Assembly (NCBI GenBank): GCA_039096225.1
Contig: JBBPEB010000015.1
Span: 836,001-900,000 of the forward strand
DNA: 64,000 bases
Direction: 5' to 3'
From: Blastocystis sp. Blastoise
Taxonomy: Eukaryota > Sar > Bigyra > Opalinata > Blastocystidae
A model generated the notes under the pieces. That model was given only the letters and a program-made list of their open reading frames with translations. It was not told the origin of the DNA and did no database searches. Made by a program: the position numbers and the translations under genes. This document shows, one piece after another, positions 1-17,660 of the stretch (positions are counted from its first letter, which is position 1; every line of letters begins with the position of its first letter).

Positions 1-220
1 ATTATTTTTTTCTTCTTTTTTGACTATTCTTTATTCTAGCATTCTATATATTTATAGTATTATTTTTTTTATAATTATTCTTTATTTTAGCATCTATATA
101 AATTATAGTATTATTTTTGTGTAACTATTCTTTATTCTAGCATCTTTATAAATTATAGTATTATTTTTTTATAAGTATTCTTTATTATAAACATCTTATA
201 TATATATAATTATTATTACA
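1..220. repeat. Imperfect tandem repeat of about 55-60 bp within a PIG-M intron
   Basis: Four degenerate units carry the core attctttattctagcat followed by ataaattatagtattattttt. Each unit has a pyrimidine-rich run ending in tag or tat, so the array contains several acceptor-like sites ahead of the real acceptor at about 229-231. Confidence 0.6.
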
Positions 221-1698
221 TTTCAATTTTAGTGCTTATCTCCTGACACCAAATATTTATTTATTTAAGAGTTTTGGAAAATATTTATTTTCTGCATTTG
301 ATATATTAAATGGTTGTTTAATTTTTTATATATTAAGAAATCGTCAAGTAAAATATGATCAAGCTTTAAAATATTCTTTATTATGGTTTTTTAATCCTTT
401 AGTAATCAATATTTCAACTCGTGGTAATGCTGATGCTATTGTTTGTAGTTGTGTCTTCTTATCTATATGGTTATTACAATATCGTCATCTTTGGCTTTCT
501 GCTCTTGCTTATGGATTCTCAGTTCATATGAAAATCTATCCTATTATATTTGCACCTGCTTTCTTAATGGTATTAGATGAGAATTATAGAAAGAAACATG
601 ATAAAGGTACTAATTTCATTACTCGTTTTATTAATAAAGAACGAATTCAATTCTCACTTATTAGTGGTGGCTTATTTTTAGGTCTTATTGCTTTATTTTA
701 TATTCGATATGGTTATGAATTCTTATTTGAAAGTTATTTATATCATGCTACAAGAACAGATAACAGACATAATTATAGTGTTTATTTCTATGAATTATAT
801 TTACTTTATAATAGTCCTTCTCGTAAATTATTAGGTCTTGTAGCTTTCTTACCTCAAGTATATATCTATTTCTTATTATATAATTTGTTTTTTTAAATAT
901 TATTATTTTTATTATTTTTATATTTTTTTAATCTTTTTTTTTTTATTTTTTAATCTTTTTTTTTGTATTATTATGAATCTACTAAATATAACATTATAGT
1001 CTCTTTTGATATGTATATATATATAGATTATTTTACTTCCATATTCTGGATTTAAATTTGGAACTGATTTACCCTTTGCCATGTTAATAGAAACATTCAT
1101 CTTTGTTTGCTTTAATAAAGTATTGATGTATTATATTGTTTTTATATTTATATATTATTTATTATTTTATATTTTATTTAAATAGTATTTATTATTTATT
1201 TTTATGTTTATATTATATTTATTATATTAATATAATTTTTATTATACATTTTAATTATAATAATAATCTATATATATATATATACAGGTATGTACAGCTC
1301 AATATTTCTTATGGTGGATTTCCTTTGTTCCTCTCGTATTACCTTTCTCAAGTATTACGATGACTAAACTTATTCTCTTATTCTCTTTCTATTTTGGTAC
1401 TCAAATGATTTGGAATTATTATGGTTTTTATCTAGAATTCGTTGGAATCAATACTTTCAAATCTGTATTTATATTATTATTATTATCATCAATATTATTA
1501 TTATTATTATTATTATTTTATATTAAACTTATTTAACAATACTCTTATAATATATAGTTATGGATGGCTGGAATTGCATTTTTTATTAGTGGTGTTTATT
1601 TTATACATGTATTTATTCAAAAACAAAAATATACTCATCTATTCTCTGATTCTTGGAAAACAATTTCATTAACTCCTACAACAAATCCTAGCTCATAA
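1..1698 (+). CDS. PIGM: GPI mannosyltransferase 1 (PIG-M/GPI14), 5' end outside or in unresolved upstream exons
   Basis: This is the ER membrane enzyme that adds the first mannose to the GPI-anchor precursor. Visible exons are 232-857, 1027-1119, 1288-1464 and 1558-1698 (TAA); all three introns between them fall between codons. Family landmarks read in order: LLTPNIYLF, NPLVINISTRGNADAI, the VHMKIYP segment, YGYEFLFESYLYHATRTDNR then HNYSVYFY, AFLPQ, and the C-terminal segments ETFIFVCFNK, TAQYFLWW and YLEFVGINTF. Several hydrophobic helices match a multi-pass protein. The N-terminal part with the DxD motif is not in view and must lie to the left of position 1, because 1-231 reads as intron. 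Identification rests on collinear similarity to the whole second half of PIG-M and is firm; exon edges are read from gta...tag and frame continuity. Confidence 0.88.
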
Positions 1699-2354
1699 TT
1701 AATTTCACTTCTTTTTTTTTGACTACTTCTCTTTAAACATACTTATTCTATTTTTTTTTTACATTCATTAAATAGTCCTCTATATATATTTTATTTTATT
1801 TTTAATATTTGTATACTTTTAAACCTCTTCTTAAACATTTTTCTAGATAATTGTGTTGCTAATTCTTCTCCTGTTATCAATTTTGCTATTTATTTTATCT
1901 CAATGATCTTAAACAATAAAACTCGACATATATAACTCCACCATTTCATATTTAAAAAAAATACACTTTCATTTTTTTTCTTTTCAATTGAGATTCATGT
2001 ATACTAAACTTTACTTTTCAGGATCTGAATTACTTTACCCTTTTTCTATTAATTCTATATAAATAAAGCAACAGCAATTATAAAAAAAAAAAAAGTGCTA
2101 AAAAGAATAAAAACTTGCTTATAGGGAAAAGATTCTTTTAAAGGAAGGCAAAAGGATTTCCGGTTTTAAAGAAGAAAAATTCAAATGTGTCCGTAGGATC
2201 TTCTCTAAATAGTTTCGATATCAAAAAATATATAAGAAATTTAATAAATCAGACAGACGAGACGCACTCATTTTTTTAATAATTTTTTTTTGAAAAAAAT
2301 AATCTTTTTTATGTATCTAAGTCATATTTTATACATATTTAGTAATATTAAGAT
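1699..2354. other. Intergenic, PIG-M to SH3 gene
   Basis: No coding exon is evident. It has T-rich 3' flank, an A13 run near 2082, and then a less AT-extreme stretch (about 2130-2270) just upstream of the SH3 gene that probably holds its promoter; no motif is clear enough to name. Confidence 0.5.
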
Positions 2355-6428
<4,074 letters not shown>

Positions 6429-7638
6429 TTTATTAAATACTTCTATATATATATATTCTTCCTTTAGTGTTAATTAACTAGAAATTTATTATTATTTTCC
6501 AAATGTTAATTTATACATTTTATTTTTATTTTTTTTTAATTTCTTTCATTATTTCTATTTTATTTTTTATTTTCATTGTTTATTACCTCTCTTTGTCTTT
6601 GCTATTTGCTTTGATTCATTTATATATACTATTTCATTATTTTATTTTTGCAAAGTTTTTAAATTCTTTACACTATAATATATATATATTTATATTGTTC
6701 ATTTTTTTTCAATATTTATAATAATCAATTGGTTGTCTATGATTATTGCTTTTATATATTTTATTTATGTTGTCTCTAAGTATAATTATAATATTGTTTA
6801 TATGTATTGTTCATTTTCTCAGTATTGTAGTCATTAGTTCTCATATGGTGTTGTTTTTTTTATATATTCTAATCCTATATACATATTATTTATTCAGAAA
6901 CATTATACGATGCTAGATCTTAATGAAGACTATTGACATATTATTAATAAGAATAATTTTTAGTTAAAAAAAACATTTTGATTAATGTCCCATTTCTTCA
7001 AGAAATAACTTTTTTTTGCTATTATCATTTTTTTATGTATTACTTGTGAAATACAAACATCTAAATGATGGATACTATTAAGAAATTGTTTCATTATCTC
7101 CATTTAAAGAAAAACATGAAAATATGTACATTTTCAGTAGACTATTGGTTATTCTTAAATCATAATCCCAGGAAAAAAATAGAAAAAATGGACCTATTTT
7201 TGGATGTGATTATATTGATGTATTTCTCAAGATGTTTCTACAAAGATGATATACTCTTAAAATTTGTGGTATAGTTTATCGAATAAAGCTTTCTCTAATT
7301 GAAGAATCTGACATTAGGATGTAAGTGAACTCTTCATGTGTCTCTATATATCTAGAAGTATAGTGAATATCAAATAAATAAGCAAAAGATCTATGAAGCC
7401 TTATGATCATTCAAAAAATTCACCTTCGTATATACTTTGTTTAATCTTTGTTTTTTTATTTCTTTCAATTCTATTTTTAGGTCCTCACATTTTACTCCTC
7501 TTAAAGTATCTACAAATATTGATTATAATGAGTCATATATTAATGAACAGAAAAGTGGAAAAAGTATTTTATTCAGAGTAATTACCAAATAAATATTGAT
7601 TTATAGTTAGTGTTGGATTAAAAACAAAATTACAAAAA
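6429..7638. other. Intergenic, SH3 gene to coiled-coil gene
   Basis: About 1.2 kb without a supportable gene. Short open frames (for example 7065-7274 and 7393-7581) encode low-complexity Phe/Leu/Ile/Lys-rich peptides with no recognisable domain. The first half is T-rich, as expected for a 3' flank. Confidence 0.5.
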
Positions 7639-9751
7639 ATGGCATCCTCTCAAAGTTCATCTCCTACTATTTCTACATTAAGAAAATCATTAACTCAAGT
7701 AAAAATAATAATTTTATATATATATATATTATAGTCATTAACTACTCCAACAAAAAATAATAATCAAGACCATAAATGTAATTCTTTTATTAGTTTTTAT
7801 TAATTTATTATATATATATCTATATATTTAATATTATATAGCAAATAATACAACTAAAGGGATTCTATTAAATACTATTAATCATAGTATACTACGTCAA
7901 GGTATTTATTCTTTCTATTAATATATATATATATATATATTTTGCAAGTTTTTTTTATTGAAATACTTTTAATAAAATGTTAAATATTGAAATATTATAT
8001 ATATATACATAGCCTGTACGAAGAATTCGAAACTAGGTCAAGAGATTTACGAAATGGATATTCAAGAAATAGATGTATATATATATATATATATATTGAA
8101 AATATAATTTCACTATATTTTTATAATTTAAAAAAAATACAATTATATATTATTATGGAATACTAATCAATAGAATAGCTTCAGTTCATCTCAAAGAGAA
8201 GCGATTAGTGTTATTTTCAGTCGTACACAACAATATCTACAATCAGCATTCGTATATATTTATATTACTTTTTATTATAAGTATAAATATATTCCATTTA
8301 ATTATAAATATATATATATATTACATTTTATTATAAATATATATATATTACATTTTATTATAAACAAATATATGGATTGCATTTCATTATAAATAAATAT
8401 ATGTAGCAAAGATGTAGTGTATTAATCCAGAAAGAAACAAAAGATCGAGAAATTAAAAAACAAGAAATTGAAAAGAAAACACAAGGTATATATATATATA
8501 TTATATATATATATTATATATATATATTATATATATAGATAACTTATCTCTTCCTGCAAATAAAGAGTTAGAAACATTAAAGAAAGAAAGAGATAATCAA
8601 TTAAATTGTTTATTGGTATATATTAACAGTATATTTATTACTGTATATATTTATATAGGACGAATATATACAGAATGAATCTATTATTAAAAGTAAATAT
8701 AATGATCGTTTAGAAATAATTAATAAAGAATTAATTGTATATATATATATATATATTACATTTTATTATATTTTATACATTATAATGGTATATATGCTTA
8801 TTATATTTAGGAATATCAAAGTACATATCAAATGAAAGCAGAAGAAAAAGAAAAAGAACTCTCTATTCTTCTTAAAGGTATATATATATATGATAATAAT
8901 AATAATAAATAAATAAATCAAATAATGAATGAATTACTCCTATTTATATTATTTTTATTCTATATTTATATATATTTAATTATATCCCACAATAATTATA
9001 CTATTATTCTTTTCACACTTATTATTATCTGATTTAATCTTAATAACTATTATTGTTTCCCTCCCTAAAAAAGTATTATTTCCCTATAGATGACGGCTTA
9101 GACCGTTCGTCTCGAATTCGGTCACAAGTATTAGAACGTTTTCATAATAAGATGAATGTTAAGGAACAAAATATAATAAAGAAAAAACAAGATATTGAAA
9201 ATGATATTGAAGAGGAAATGAAAACAATTTCAAGAGAAACGAAAGATAAAGAGAAATTATATAAAAAGAATTATGAAGTAAAAGCACAACAAATCAAAGA
9301 TTTATTAAAAGAAGTATATATATAATAATAATATATATAAGACTATATATTTTTTAATTATATATGCATATATTTAGTTTATTCTCAATTATTACTTATG
9401 AATATTATTCTAATAAGAAATACTATTATATATATATATAGAAAAAGGCTGAACTATTTGAATTTCGACGAAATGCTGAATTGGAATTAAGAAAGAATAA
9501 GCAGCATGTAATGAATACTGTTAAAGACATTCTTCTTACAACTCTATCTAAGATTAAAGATGTATATATATAAATATACTTATATTTTATTGATAGAAAA
9601 TGATTGTTTTCAAAGTATTCTTTATATATATATATAAATATATATATAGTTATATGTTAATTTTGAGGATGTTCATAAAACAATCATCAAATTATCTTCT
9701 ATATGCTTATCGAGAGACATTTCCATGATTCTTATTGATTATATGGTATCA

Positions 9752-9782
<31 letters not shown>

Positions 9783-9802
9783 TTTTTAAAATCTGTTATA
9801 TA

Positions 9803-9843
<41 letters not shown>

Positions 9844-12800
9844 AAAACAAATAATAATCATATAAAAATGCATTATTCTATAGTTACAATACATGACTAC
9901 TTTTATTACGTCACGTGTAGGTGAGGAATTAAAGCATGTGACAGAAGTAGAAAATGAAATTAATTCATTTCACTCATATATCCAAACTATTATGCAAGTA
10001 ATTATTATTATTATTATATTATTAATATAATAATAATTCTTCTTATTATTATTATTTTTTATAGTCCTACTTAGCAACATTTAATAATAATATTGATGAT
10101 ACAAGTGATTATTCATTAATAACCACGGGGGATCGTTTAATATGTAGTACAATCTCCTTACAACAAGAAATTCTATCAAGAACTCTTGTAGAAGTATATA
10201 CTATTTATTTATATTTATAAATACCATTTTTATTTTATATATCTGTTATATTCACATTTCATGTTAATGTATCCTCTAAATATGTCATGTTTCTATATTA
10301 TTCACATAACTATATTTTAATTATTTTTATTACATATACTTTTCTATCAAGATTTATTTATAATGGACATATTCATTCTAGTTAAACAGCGCTTCATCCG
10401 GTTTCCACGGGGAAATGACTATTTTGAGGGAGTCTACTGGGAAAAAAGTGAAGGATATTATTGATAAAGTAATATATATAATATAATTTATTATAATAAA
10501 ATGAAAGTATAAACTTTATATAAATACTTAAAACTATATTCTTAATTATATAGCATCTTAAGCATGATAAAACGTTATCTAAACTTAATATATTAACAGA
10601 TACAATATCGAATCATATAAGTCAATATGATGATGTTATATCTAAATTAGCTATACAAGAATTAGAATATGAATATAAGAATAGTGTTCATGATGTTCTA
10701 GAATATTCTATTAAATTATCAGAACGATTCACATTAGATATTATTAATCGATATAAACGTTTATTTGTATATATATTATTCTATATTTTATATTTTATTT
10801 CTTTGTTAATTTATTGATTATTTTATTATTCTATTTATTTTTTTATTAAATATATTAATTATATTATATATATTAAATTTATTATATATATTATATATAT
10901 TATATATATTATATATATTAAATATATTATATATATTATATATATTAATTCTATTATACATTATATATAGTATTATATGAATCATTCTGATCCTTCTCCC
11001 CTTTTATTTCAGTCTATATTAGAATTACATTTATATATTGTATCTCAAGATTATGAAGTAAAACCATTCGATTCTTCATCTTCTTCTCTATCTCTTCTTC
11101 CTTCATTAAATAATAATAAGAGTACAACAAATACACCTTCATCTATTTCTTCTCCTTCTATTCCTATTGTTTCTTCAGATATGCAAATGACGAGTTCATT
11201 CTCTTCTTTATCTTCGTTTCAAGGACCTATACATGACAAATGTCAACACAAAGAACAATATAATACAGATGAACATAATTCTTTATATACACATTATACT
11301 CAACAATATTCAAATGAGAAGAAACAACATGAAAACCATCATTCAAATACTTATGACAGATATCGTTCTCATTATTCTTCGAATTCTGTTTCATTATCTC
11401 CACATAAATATCAAAAACATATGCATTTACAAGATACACATAATGAAGATTCAACAGATTCTTATATATATGAAGATAATAAAAAGAAACAAATTCAATT
11501 AAAGAAATCATCATCTCCTTATCATTCTCATTATTATCATATGCATGAAAATAATAAAGAGCAATCTTATAAGAATTATAAAAGCCAAAACAAAGCTTTA
11601 AAAAATAATATATATGATCAATCATCTCCATATAATAAGAATCAATCTAAAAATAATACTAAGGATATAAAAGAATCAAAACAAAATTTATCAAAACATA
11701 ATTTTCATCATAATCATTATTCCGATAGACATGAAAATGATATCAAGAAAACATCTACATCCAAAGAAACAACTAAACATGTGAATAGTCATAAAAATTA
11801 TGATAAGAATAATAATAAACAATCTATAAATTATTCACATGAATCTTTATCTCATCATCATCATCATTCAAATACTTCTTCAAATATATATACAGCAGAA
11901 ACAATGGATTCATCTATGATTCATAATAAACATCATAAAAGTTCAAGTATGCCGAATTCCATGAATAAAAAACCATATAAAAAATATATATCTTGTCAAC
12001 CTATCTCTTCTATTTATTCTACTGGTTTGTCTGTACATTATAATAGATATTCTAAAGAAAATGGACATAAAGAAAAGCAGTCTTCCTTTGTTTCTTTTTC
12101 TTCTTCTTTTTCTATTCAAGAAACATCAGTCACTGATGATTCTGAAGAGAATATAAATACATTATTATCTTCAAATAAGTCTGATTCCTATGATTATAAT
12201 AAAGAAGATGATGATGTCATGATTATGAATTCAACTCAAAGAACAAGTATTCCAGACTATAGAAATGATATAGATAGAAAAGAAAATGATATAAATGAAA
12301 GACATGCTTCTTTACATATAAACCAATCACAAAAGAATCAAACGTGTATGTTGTTCTCTATATTTTTATATTATATTATTAAATTATTATAATATAGTAA
12401 TTATATTACTATATTACTATATTACTATATTACTATATTACTATATTACTATATAATATTATAATCTAATAATAATAAATAGATCTTCCATCACCCTTAA
12501 AGACCTCTCTTCCTCCTCTATCTCATTCTTCAGAAATATATTTTGTTGACTCAACTACAGTATCTCCTACTACTGTTTCTACACATAATATATCGTCTAT
12601 TCCTAACGATATGCCATCTAATAATTCCAGTACTCTTCCCGTTGGTATATATATATATATATATATATAATATTCGATGAACGATTTAAAACTTTCTTTT
12701 ATATTAATACTATTATGATTATTATTATATATAGATCTATCTATTGATTTATCTGCTTTATCGATTAGTTTATCTCCAGAAATTCATAATTCTGAATCGA

Positions 12801-13099
12801 ATAAAGATATGTCTTCTAATCCATCTGTTAGGCAGTTATATCTTTCAGAACAAGTAGATATACCTGTAAATGATACCCAGTTGAAACAGAATATTATATC
12901 TATGTGTAAAGTGAATGATTTATCTACAAAGAGTGTCGATAATAATAAAGATTTATCAACTATTACTGATAAGATTCCTTTATTAAATAAGAATACTGAA
13001 AATCTTTCTTTATTAAATATTCCAATAATAACTGTAGATAATCGAAGCATAGATATTGATATAGATATAGATTCATTATGTGAAGAATTTGATATTTAA
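7639..13099 (+). CDS. Large orphan coiled-coil protein with His/Asn/Ser-rich C-terminal half
   Basis: I do not recognise a family. The gene reads from ATG 7639 (MASSQSSSPTISTLRKSLTQ) through roughly 19 exons to TAA at 13097-13099, about 1,150-1,200 residues. The N-terminal half (exons to about 10768) is helical and charged, with predicted coiled coil across KETKDREIKKQEIEKKTQ, the exon 9090-9313 (KKKQDIENDIEEEMKTISRE) and the following exons. The large exon from about 10970 to 12342 is low complexity: Ser clusters, many His (SHHHHHSNTSS), Asn and Lys. The last exon is Leu/Ser/Asp-rich and ends with alternating Ile-Asp (SIDIDIDIDSLCEEFDI). Introns are short, AT-only and canonical where checked. 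A cytoskeletal or scaffold role is possible but is inference only. The grouping of the two halves in one gene rests on frame continuity across the intron ending near 10970. Confidence 0.7.
12395..12455. repeat. Tandem (TATATTAC)n in an intron
   Basis: About seven copies of an 8-bp unit lie within the intron following the large low-complexity exon of the coiled-coil gene. Confidence 0.7.
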
Positions 13100-14065
13100 A
13101 AGGATATATATTCATTTATATATTATTCATTTTTGTTATGTCTAACTGGTTTTTCTTTCATTTTTTTATATTTTATATTTTATATTTTATATTTTATATT
13201 TTATATTTTTTAAATTTTCATTTTTTATATATTTTTTAATGTTTTGTCATTTTTTAACTGTATTCAGAGATTCACAAGTTGACTCTTTTTATTTCTGATT
13301 GTAATTGATTCATGATAATCAATTAATTTTCTATTTTCTATTGTTTTATTATTGTTTGTCATATTTCTTTTTTTTCTTTATTCTTAATCAATTCAAATTG
13401 TTATTTCAAATACTATTTTTCTGAACGTTATTTTTCATTTCATATTTTTATATCCATATAGGATATATTTATTTTTGATTCTCTATACATTAAAACCAAA
13501 TTGTTTCCAATTATCTATTTATTTCTTCTTTGTTTTATGAATACTCTTGATCAGTGTTGTATTTTTCATGTTTTTAATATTTTTTATATTTACAATTACC
13601 TATAAGAATTATTTCTATCATAAAAGTATTAAAAAATCGAGTTTGATTGTTGATTTAAAAACATTATTCTTTATTTATGTGTATAAATGAGAATTTATAT
13701 TAGAATGTATGTTCTATATTAAGAACATAATAAATTGTAACTAGATTATGAAAAAAATACAAAGAATTGCACGAAATTGTTTTTGTTTTAGTTCTTTTAC
13801 AAGATATTTGTGTTGCTTATTCATAGTATTTAATGACTGTTATAATAATTCAAGAATATAGAATGTCCTCAATACAAATAACGAAATAAATGAATAGAAC
13901 ATTCTACAAATTCTGAAAAACATAATTATTTCCAAATTTGTTTGGATATTTTCAAAAGATCCGTGATTTTTTTTACAAAATAGAAAACTCTCTTCGCAGA
14001 ATTTTATTTACTTTTATTTGTGATTCTCAACAAAGAATTATTAATTTATAACGATATATATATAA
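13100..14065. other. Intergenic, coiled-coil gene to proteasome gene
   Basis: About 970 bp, T-rich then A-rich, with a short (tatattt)n run at about 13165-13210. No coding exon or RNA gene was recognised. It includes the promoter of the proteasome gene. Confidence 0.5.
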
Positions 14066-15168
14066 ATGGATTCTAGATATTCTTTCTCATTAACTACTTT
14101 CAGTCCTTCGGGTAAATTACTTCAAATCGAATATGCTTTAAATGCTGTTGCTCAAGGAAAGATGTCTGTAGGTGTTTTAGCTAAGAATGGTGTTGTGATT
14201 GTTACAGAAAGAAAGGTTCCTTCTTCTTTAATTGAACCTGAATCTATGCAAAAAATTGTTGCTATTACTGATAATATTGGTGTTTGATCATTTTTTCCAA
14301 AATATTTTTTGAATTACTTTTTTTACGATAATTATTATATATATATTATATATTAGGTGCTGTATATTCTGGTATGGGTCCTGATTTCCGTATTATTACA
14401 AGTAAAGCTCAAAAGAAAGGTGTTACATATTACACAACTTTTAAAGAAAATATTCCAGTAACAATGTTAGTATCTGACATGGCTTCTTTAATGCAGGAAT
14501 ATACTCAATCCGGAGGTGTTCGTCCTTTCGGTGTCTCTCTTCTTGTTTGTGGTTATGATGGTAATAAACCTAGATTATATCAAGTATATAGTAGTATTAT
14601 TATATTTATTATATTTATTATATTTATTATATTTATTATATTTATTATATTTATTATATTTATTATTTTTATTATATTTATTATATTTATTATAATTATT
14701 ATGTTTATTATATTTATTATATATTATAATTATTACATATATTATATTTATTATATTTATTATATTTATTATATTTATTATATTTATTTATTACTATTAT
14801 CTATAGGTTGATCCTTCTGGTGCTTATTTCAGTTGGAATGCTACAGCTATAGGTAAAGATTATATAAATGGAAAATCATTCTTAGAAAAAAGATGGAATG
14901 AAGATATGGAAATAGAAGATGCAGTCAATACAGCATTAAAAACACTTAAAGAAAATTTTGAAGGAGAAGTATATAATGATAAATATTTGTTCTTATCTTT
15001 ATCTATTATCAACATACTATATTATTATCATTATAATGAATTATATAAATAAATATATAGATGAATGAAGAGAATATTCAAGTGGCTGTTGTTTCTGATG
15101 ATACTGATCACAAAATACATATTTTAACTCCAAATGAAATTCGTGATTATTTGGATGAAATGGAATAA
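14066..15168 (+). CDS. PSMA2: 20S proteasome subunit alpha type 2
   Basis: Structural subunit of the outer alpha ring of the 20S proteasome core. Exons 14066-14279, 14357-14583, 14807-14968 and 15061-15168 join to 711 nt, giving 236 residues against 234 in human PSMA2. The start [20 protein letters not shown] is the alpha-subunit N-terminal signature that forms the gate. Alpha2-specific matches follow: [29 protein letters not shown] (here [10 protein letters not shown]), [33 protein letters not shown] and TPNEIRDYL. Intron 1 begins gtgttt rather than the usual gtatat and splits a Gly codon. Intron 2 is almost wholly a ten-base tandem repeat. Assignment is secure. Confidence 0.96.
14590..14800. 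repeat. Tandem (TATTTATTAT)n in proteasome intron 2
   Basis: About 20 slightly diverged ten-base units occupy the intron 14584-14806. Confidence 0.85.
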
Positions 15169-15627
15169 ATATAAGCTTTTATTATATGATTTATTTCATT
15201 TATATATATATTTATAATCTTTTCAACTATATACTTATTAGACTTGAGTTTCTTTTTTTCTTCTAAAAGGATTCGAATAGCCTATATATACATATATATT
15301 ATTCAAATGTATAAACTGCTTTTTATTTATTACAGTTTTGTATATGTAATTCAATTCTATAAAATATTCATAGTTTCTTTTGTTTTTTTTTTATTATTAT
15401 GTTTTTAAAAGGTATTATTTATTTTTATATTTGAACCTTGATGACAATCATATAAAAATGTATTAGAAAAAACATCAATAAATTAAAATAGAGCAATATT
15501 TATATGAAGAATTCTTTAAAAACAAAATAAAATATTCAATAATAGAAATTAAAGTGAAAAACAAACAAAAATATATATTTTGTTATAATTCATAAAAAAC
15601 AACTGTCAACATAATATATATATAAAA
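15169..15627. other. Convergent intergenic spacer
   Basis: 3' flanks of proteasome alpha2 (+) and alpha-SNAP (-). AT-rich; nothing further recognised. Confidence 0.6.
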
Positions 15628-15732
15628 TTAAGCTAAATTAATTTCACCATCAGCGTTTTCATCTCCAGCAATAGTTTTCTTAACACGTAATAAAAGGCTA
15701 TAAATTATATAGAGTTATAATAGTTTATATTA

Positions 15733-15769
<37 letters not shown>

Positions 15770-15973
15770 AAGTTTTCCAAGGATCAAGAGGAGATATATT
15801 ATCATATTCAAATATATGATCTGTATAAGAATCAACATTCATATCTTCAACATCTTGAGAAAGATTTTCTATATATTATTATTGTTTATGTTTATATTGT
15901 TTATATATATTATTATTGTTTATATATATATTGTTTATATATATATATATTATTATGATTATGATTATTATTG

Positions 15974-16010
<37 letters not shown>

Positions 16011-17118
16011 TTCTAATAATTTACATTCACGAGAAGAACCAAAAGTATAATCCATTTCTTTATATCTTTCAATTTGTTGTTTCATACCAACAGGATCCTA
16101 TATATAATATAACATATATAATATAACATATATAATATAATAATACATATAATAAATAATAATATATAATATATATATATAGCATACTCCCATACAAAGT
16201 CTGACAATACCAGCATTAAAGAGATGTCCTTTAGCATTAAATTTAAGAACATTCTTTTCTAAACAAGCTTGAGCAACGGTTTCAAAAATATCTACAGAAC
16301 GAGCATAACTATATATATATAATATACATAAAATATATATATAACATACAATATAAAAACAAAAAAAAAATATTTAAAAAAAAATCAAAAAATAAATATA
16401 CTCTTCTAAATTAGCAGCAAAAGTAGCAACTTTTAATAAACATTGATTAGCAGCACTTGTAGAATCTTCACCATTGAAATAATCAGCTGCCTATAATAAC
16501 ATATAAATAAATGATAAAAATAATTATACTATTTATAATAAACAATCCAAAAAAAATATAATATATATATAATATTTCTTTTAAAAAACAAAGCAAAAAC
16601 GAATCCCAATAACACGAAATATACTTTTTGGAAGTGTTGAATAGCTTTTTCTTCTTCACTATTGCTTTCACATAATTCACCAATTTCTTTTTCTAATTTA
16701 GCAGCAGCAGAGAATCTTCCCATATCACAGTAAATAGCAATAGCTTCTTGGTAATATTCAATAGCTTTATCAAGATCATTTTATTTATATTTAAAAAAAA
16801 TAATAATAATACAAAAAAACTTATTGAGAAATAGTACAGAAAAAAACAAAAAACAATTTATACTTTCTTAAAACATGCAGCAGCATCTTGATAAGAGGTA
16901 GCAGCATCAAAATTTTGATTTAAAGTCATATAACATTCAGCAGCACGAGCAAAGCTTTGTCCAGCTTCGGGCCAACTCATACTGACTTTGTATTGATTAG
17001 CAGCCTTCTTGAAGATTTCAGCAGCATCTTCATACTTGGCCATTTTATTAAAGAAAGAGAATTTATTTAAACGTGCTTCAGCTTGACTGAATAATTGATC
17101 TCCTTTTTCCTTGGACAT
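15628..17118 (-). CDS. NAPA: Alpha-SNAP (soluble NSF attachment protein), with three irregular splice junctions
   Basis: Adaptor that binds SNARE complexes and recruits NSF for their disassembly after membrane fusion. Starts at ATG 17116-17118 and ends TAA 15628-15630. Exons (high to low): 17118-16864, 16780-16625, 16490-16402, 16308-16188, 16097-16011, about 15868-15774, and about 15701-15628. The TPR-like repeats match the family collinearly: [84 protein letters not shown], and the C-terminal LLLRVKKTI that stimulates NSF. The start is the family start. Exons are free of stops, yet three junctions depart from GT-AG or from frame: acceptor AA where AG is expected (16781-16782), a one-base frame mismatch between the exons bordering 15869-16010, and donor CT where GT is expected (about 15773). 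Either non-canonical splicing, sequence error or early gene decay could explain this. Confidence 0.9.
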
Positions 17119-17660
17119 GATTCTGAATAAATAACAAACAAGATATAAAAATGGAATGTAATACAAAGATAATGTCGTTTTTTCTCTGCACATTTATTCG
17201 AAGTGTCCCGCGAAAATTCCAGTTTTTTGTTGAATTCATTTAATATAGTATTCTTATCGAAAAACAAATCATTTTCTTTTTATTTAATGCTTTTCCAGAT
17301 AGTTTTTACTTATAAATGCTTTTTGAAGGTTTTATTAATTATTATTATAGTATCGTATTATGATTCAGAGAATATTGAAAAGAATGGCCACGGTGATTGT
17401 CATTTACGGTCATTTATATCCTTTGATTTCAATTAAAATGATATATTTCTGATTTATTTGTTTTATTATATTATTATGATAATTCAAATTGAAATAATGA
17501 CTTTCATATGATATAAAAAAAGCAAGCAATTGACAAAAAAAAGTGTTTAATTCTTAAAATTGACATGAAAAAGACTTTATAATAATAATAGAATAAAATG
17601 GATATATGAATATATATTTTCAAATACCACATCTTGATAATAGTAGATAAATTATGAAAA
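17119..17660. other. Intergenic, upstream of alpha-SNAP
   Basis: Contains the alpha-SNAP promoter side; an E2F-like element lies at 17206-17216. An isolated atatccttt occurs at 17416-17424 on the plus strand but no exon adjoins it. No gene recognised. Confidence 0.5.
17206..17216 (-). promoter_or_regulatory. E2F-like element upstream of alpha-SNAP
   Basis: Reads ttttcgcggga on the gene strand, about 90 bp upstream of the alpha-SNAP ATG. This resembles the E2F/DP consensus TTTSSCGC. In an AT-rich gap a run of five G/C bases stands out, but the function is inference from motif shape alone. Confidence 0.3.

Noticed and set aside
11227-11631. Minus-strand open frame of 134 codons
   Set aside because: Antisense of the His/Asn-rich exon of the coiled-coil gene; no domain, and the plus strand joins flanking exons in frame.
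17416-17424. atatccttt, an exact U12-donor-like string
   Set aside because: It lies in intergenic DNA with no coding exon next to it; taken as chance.
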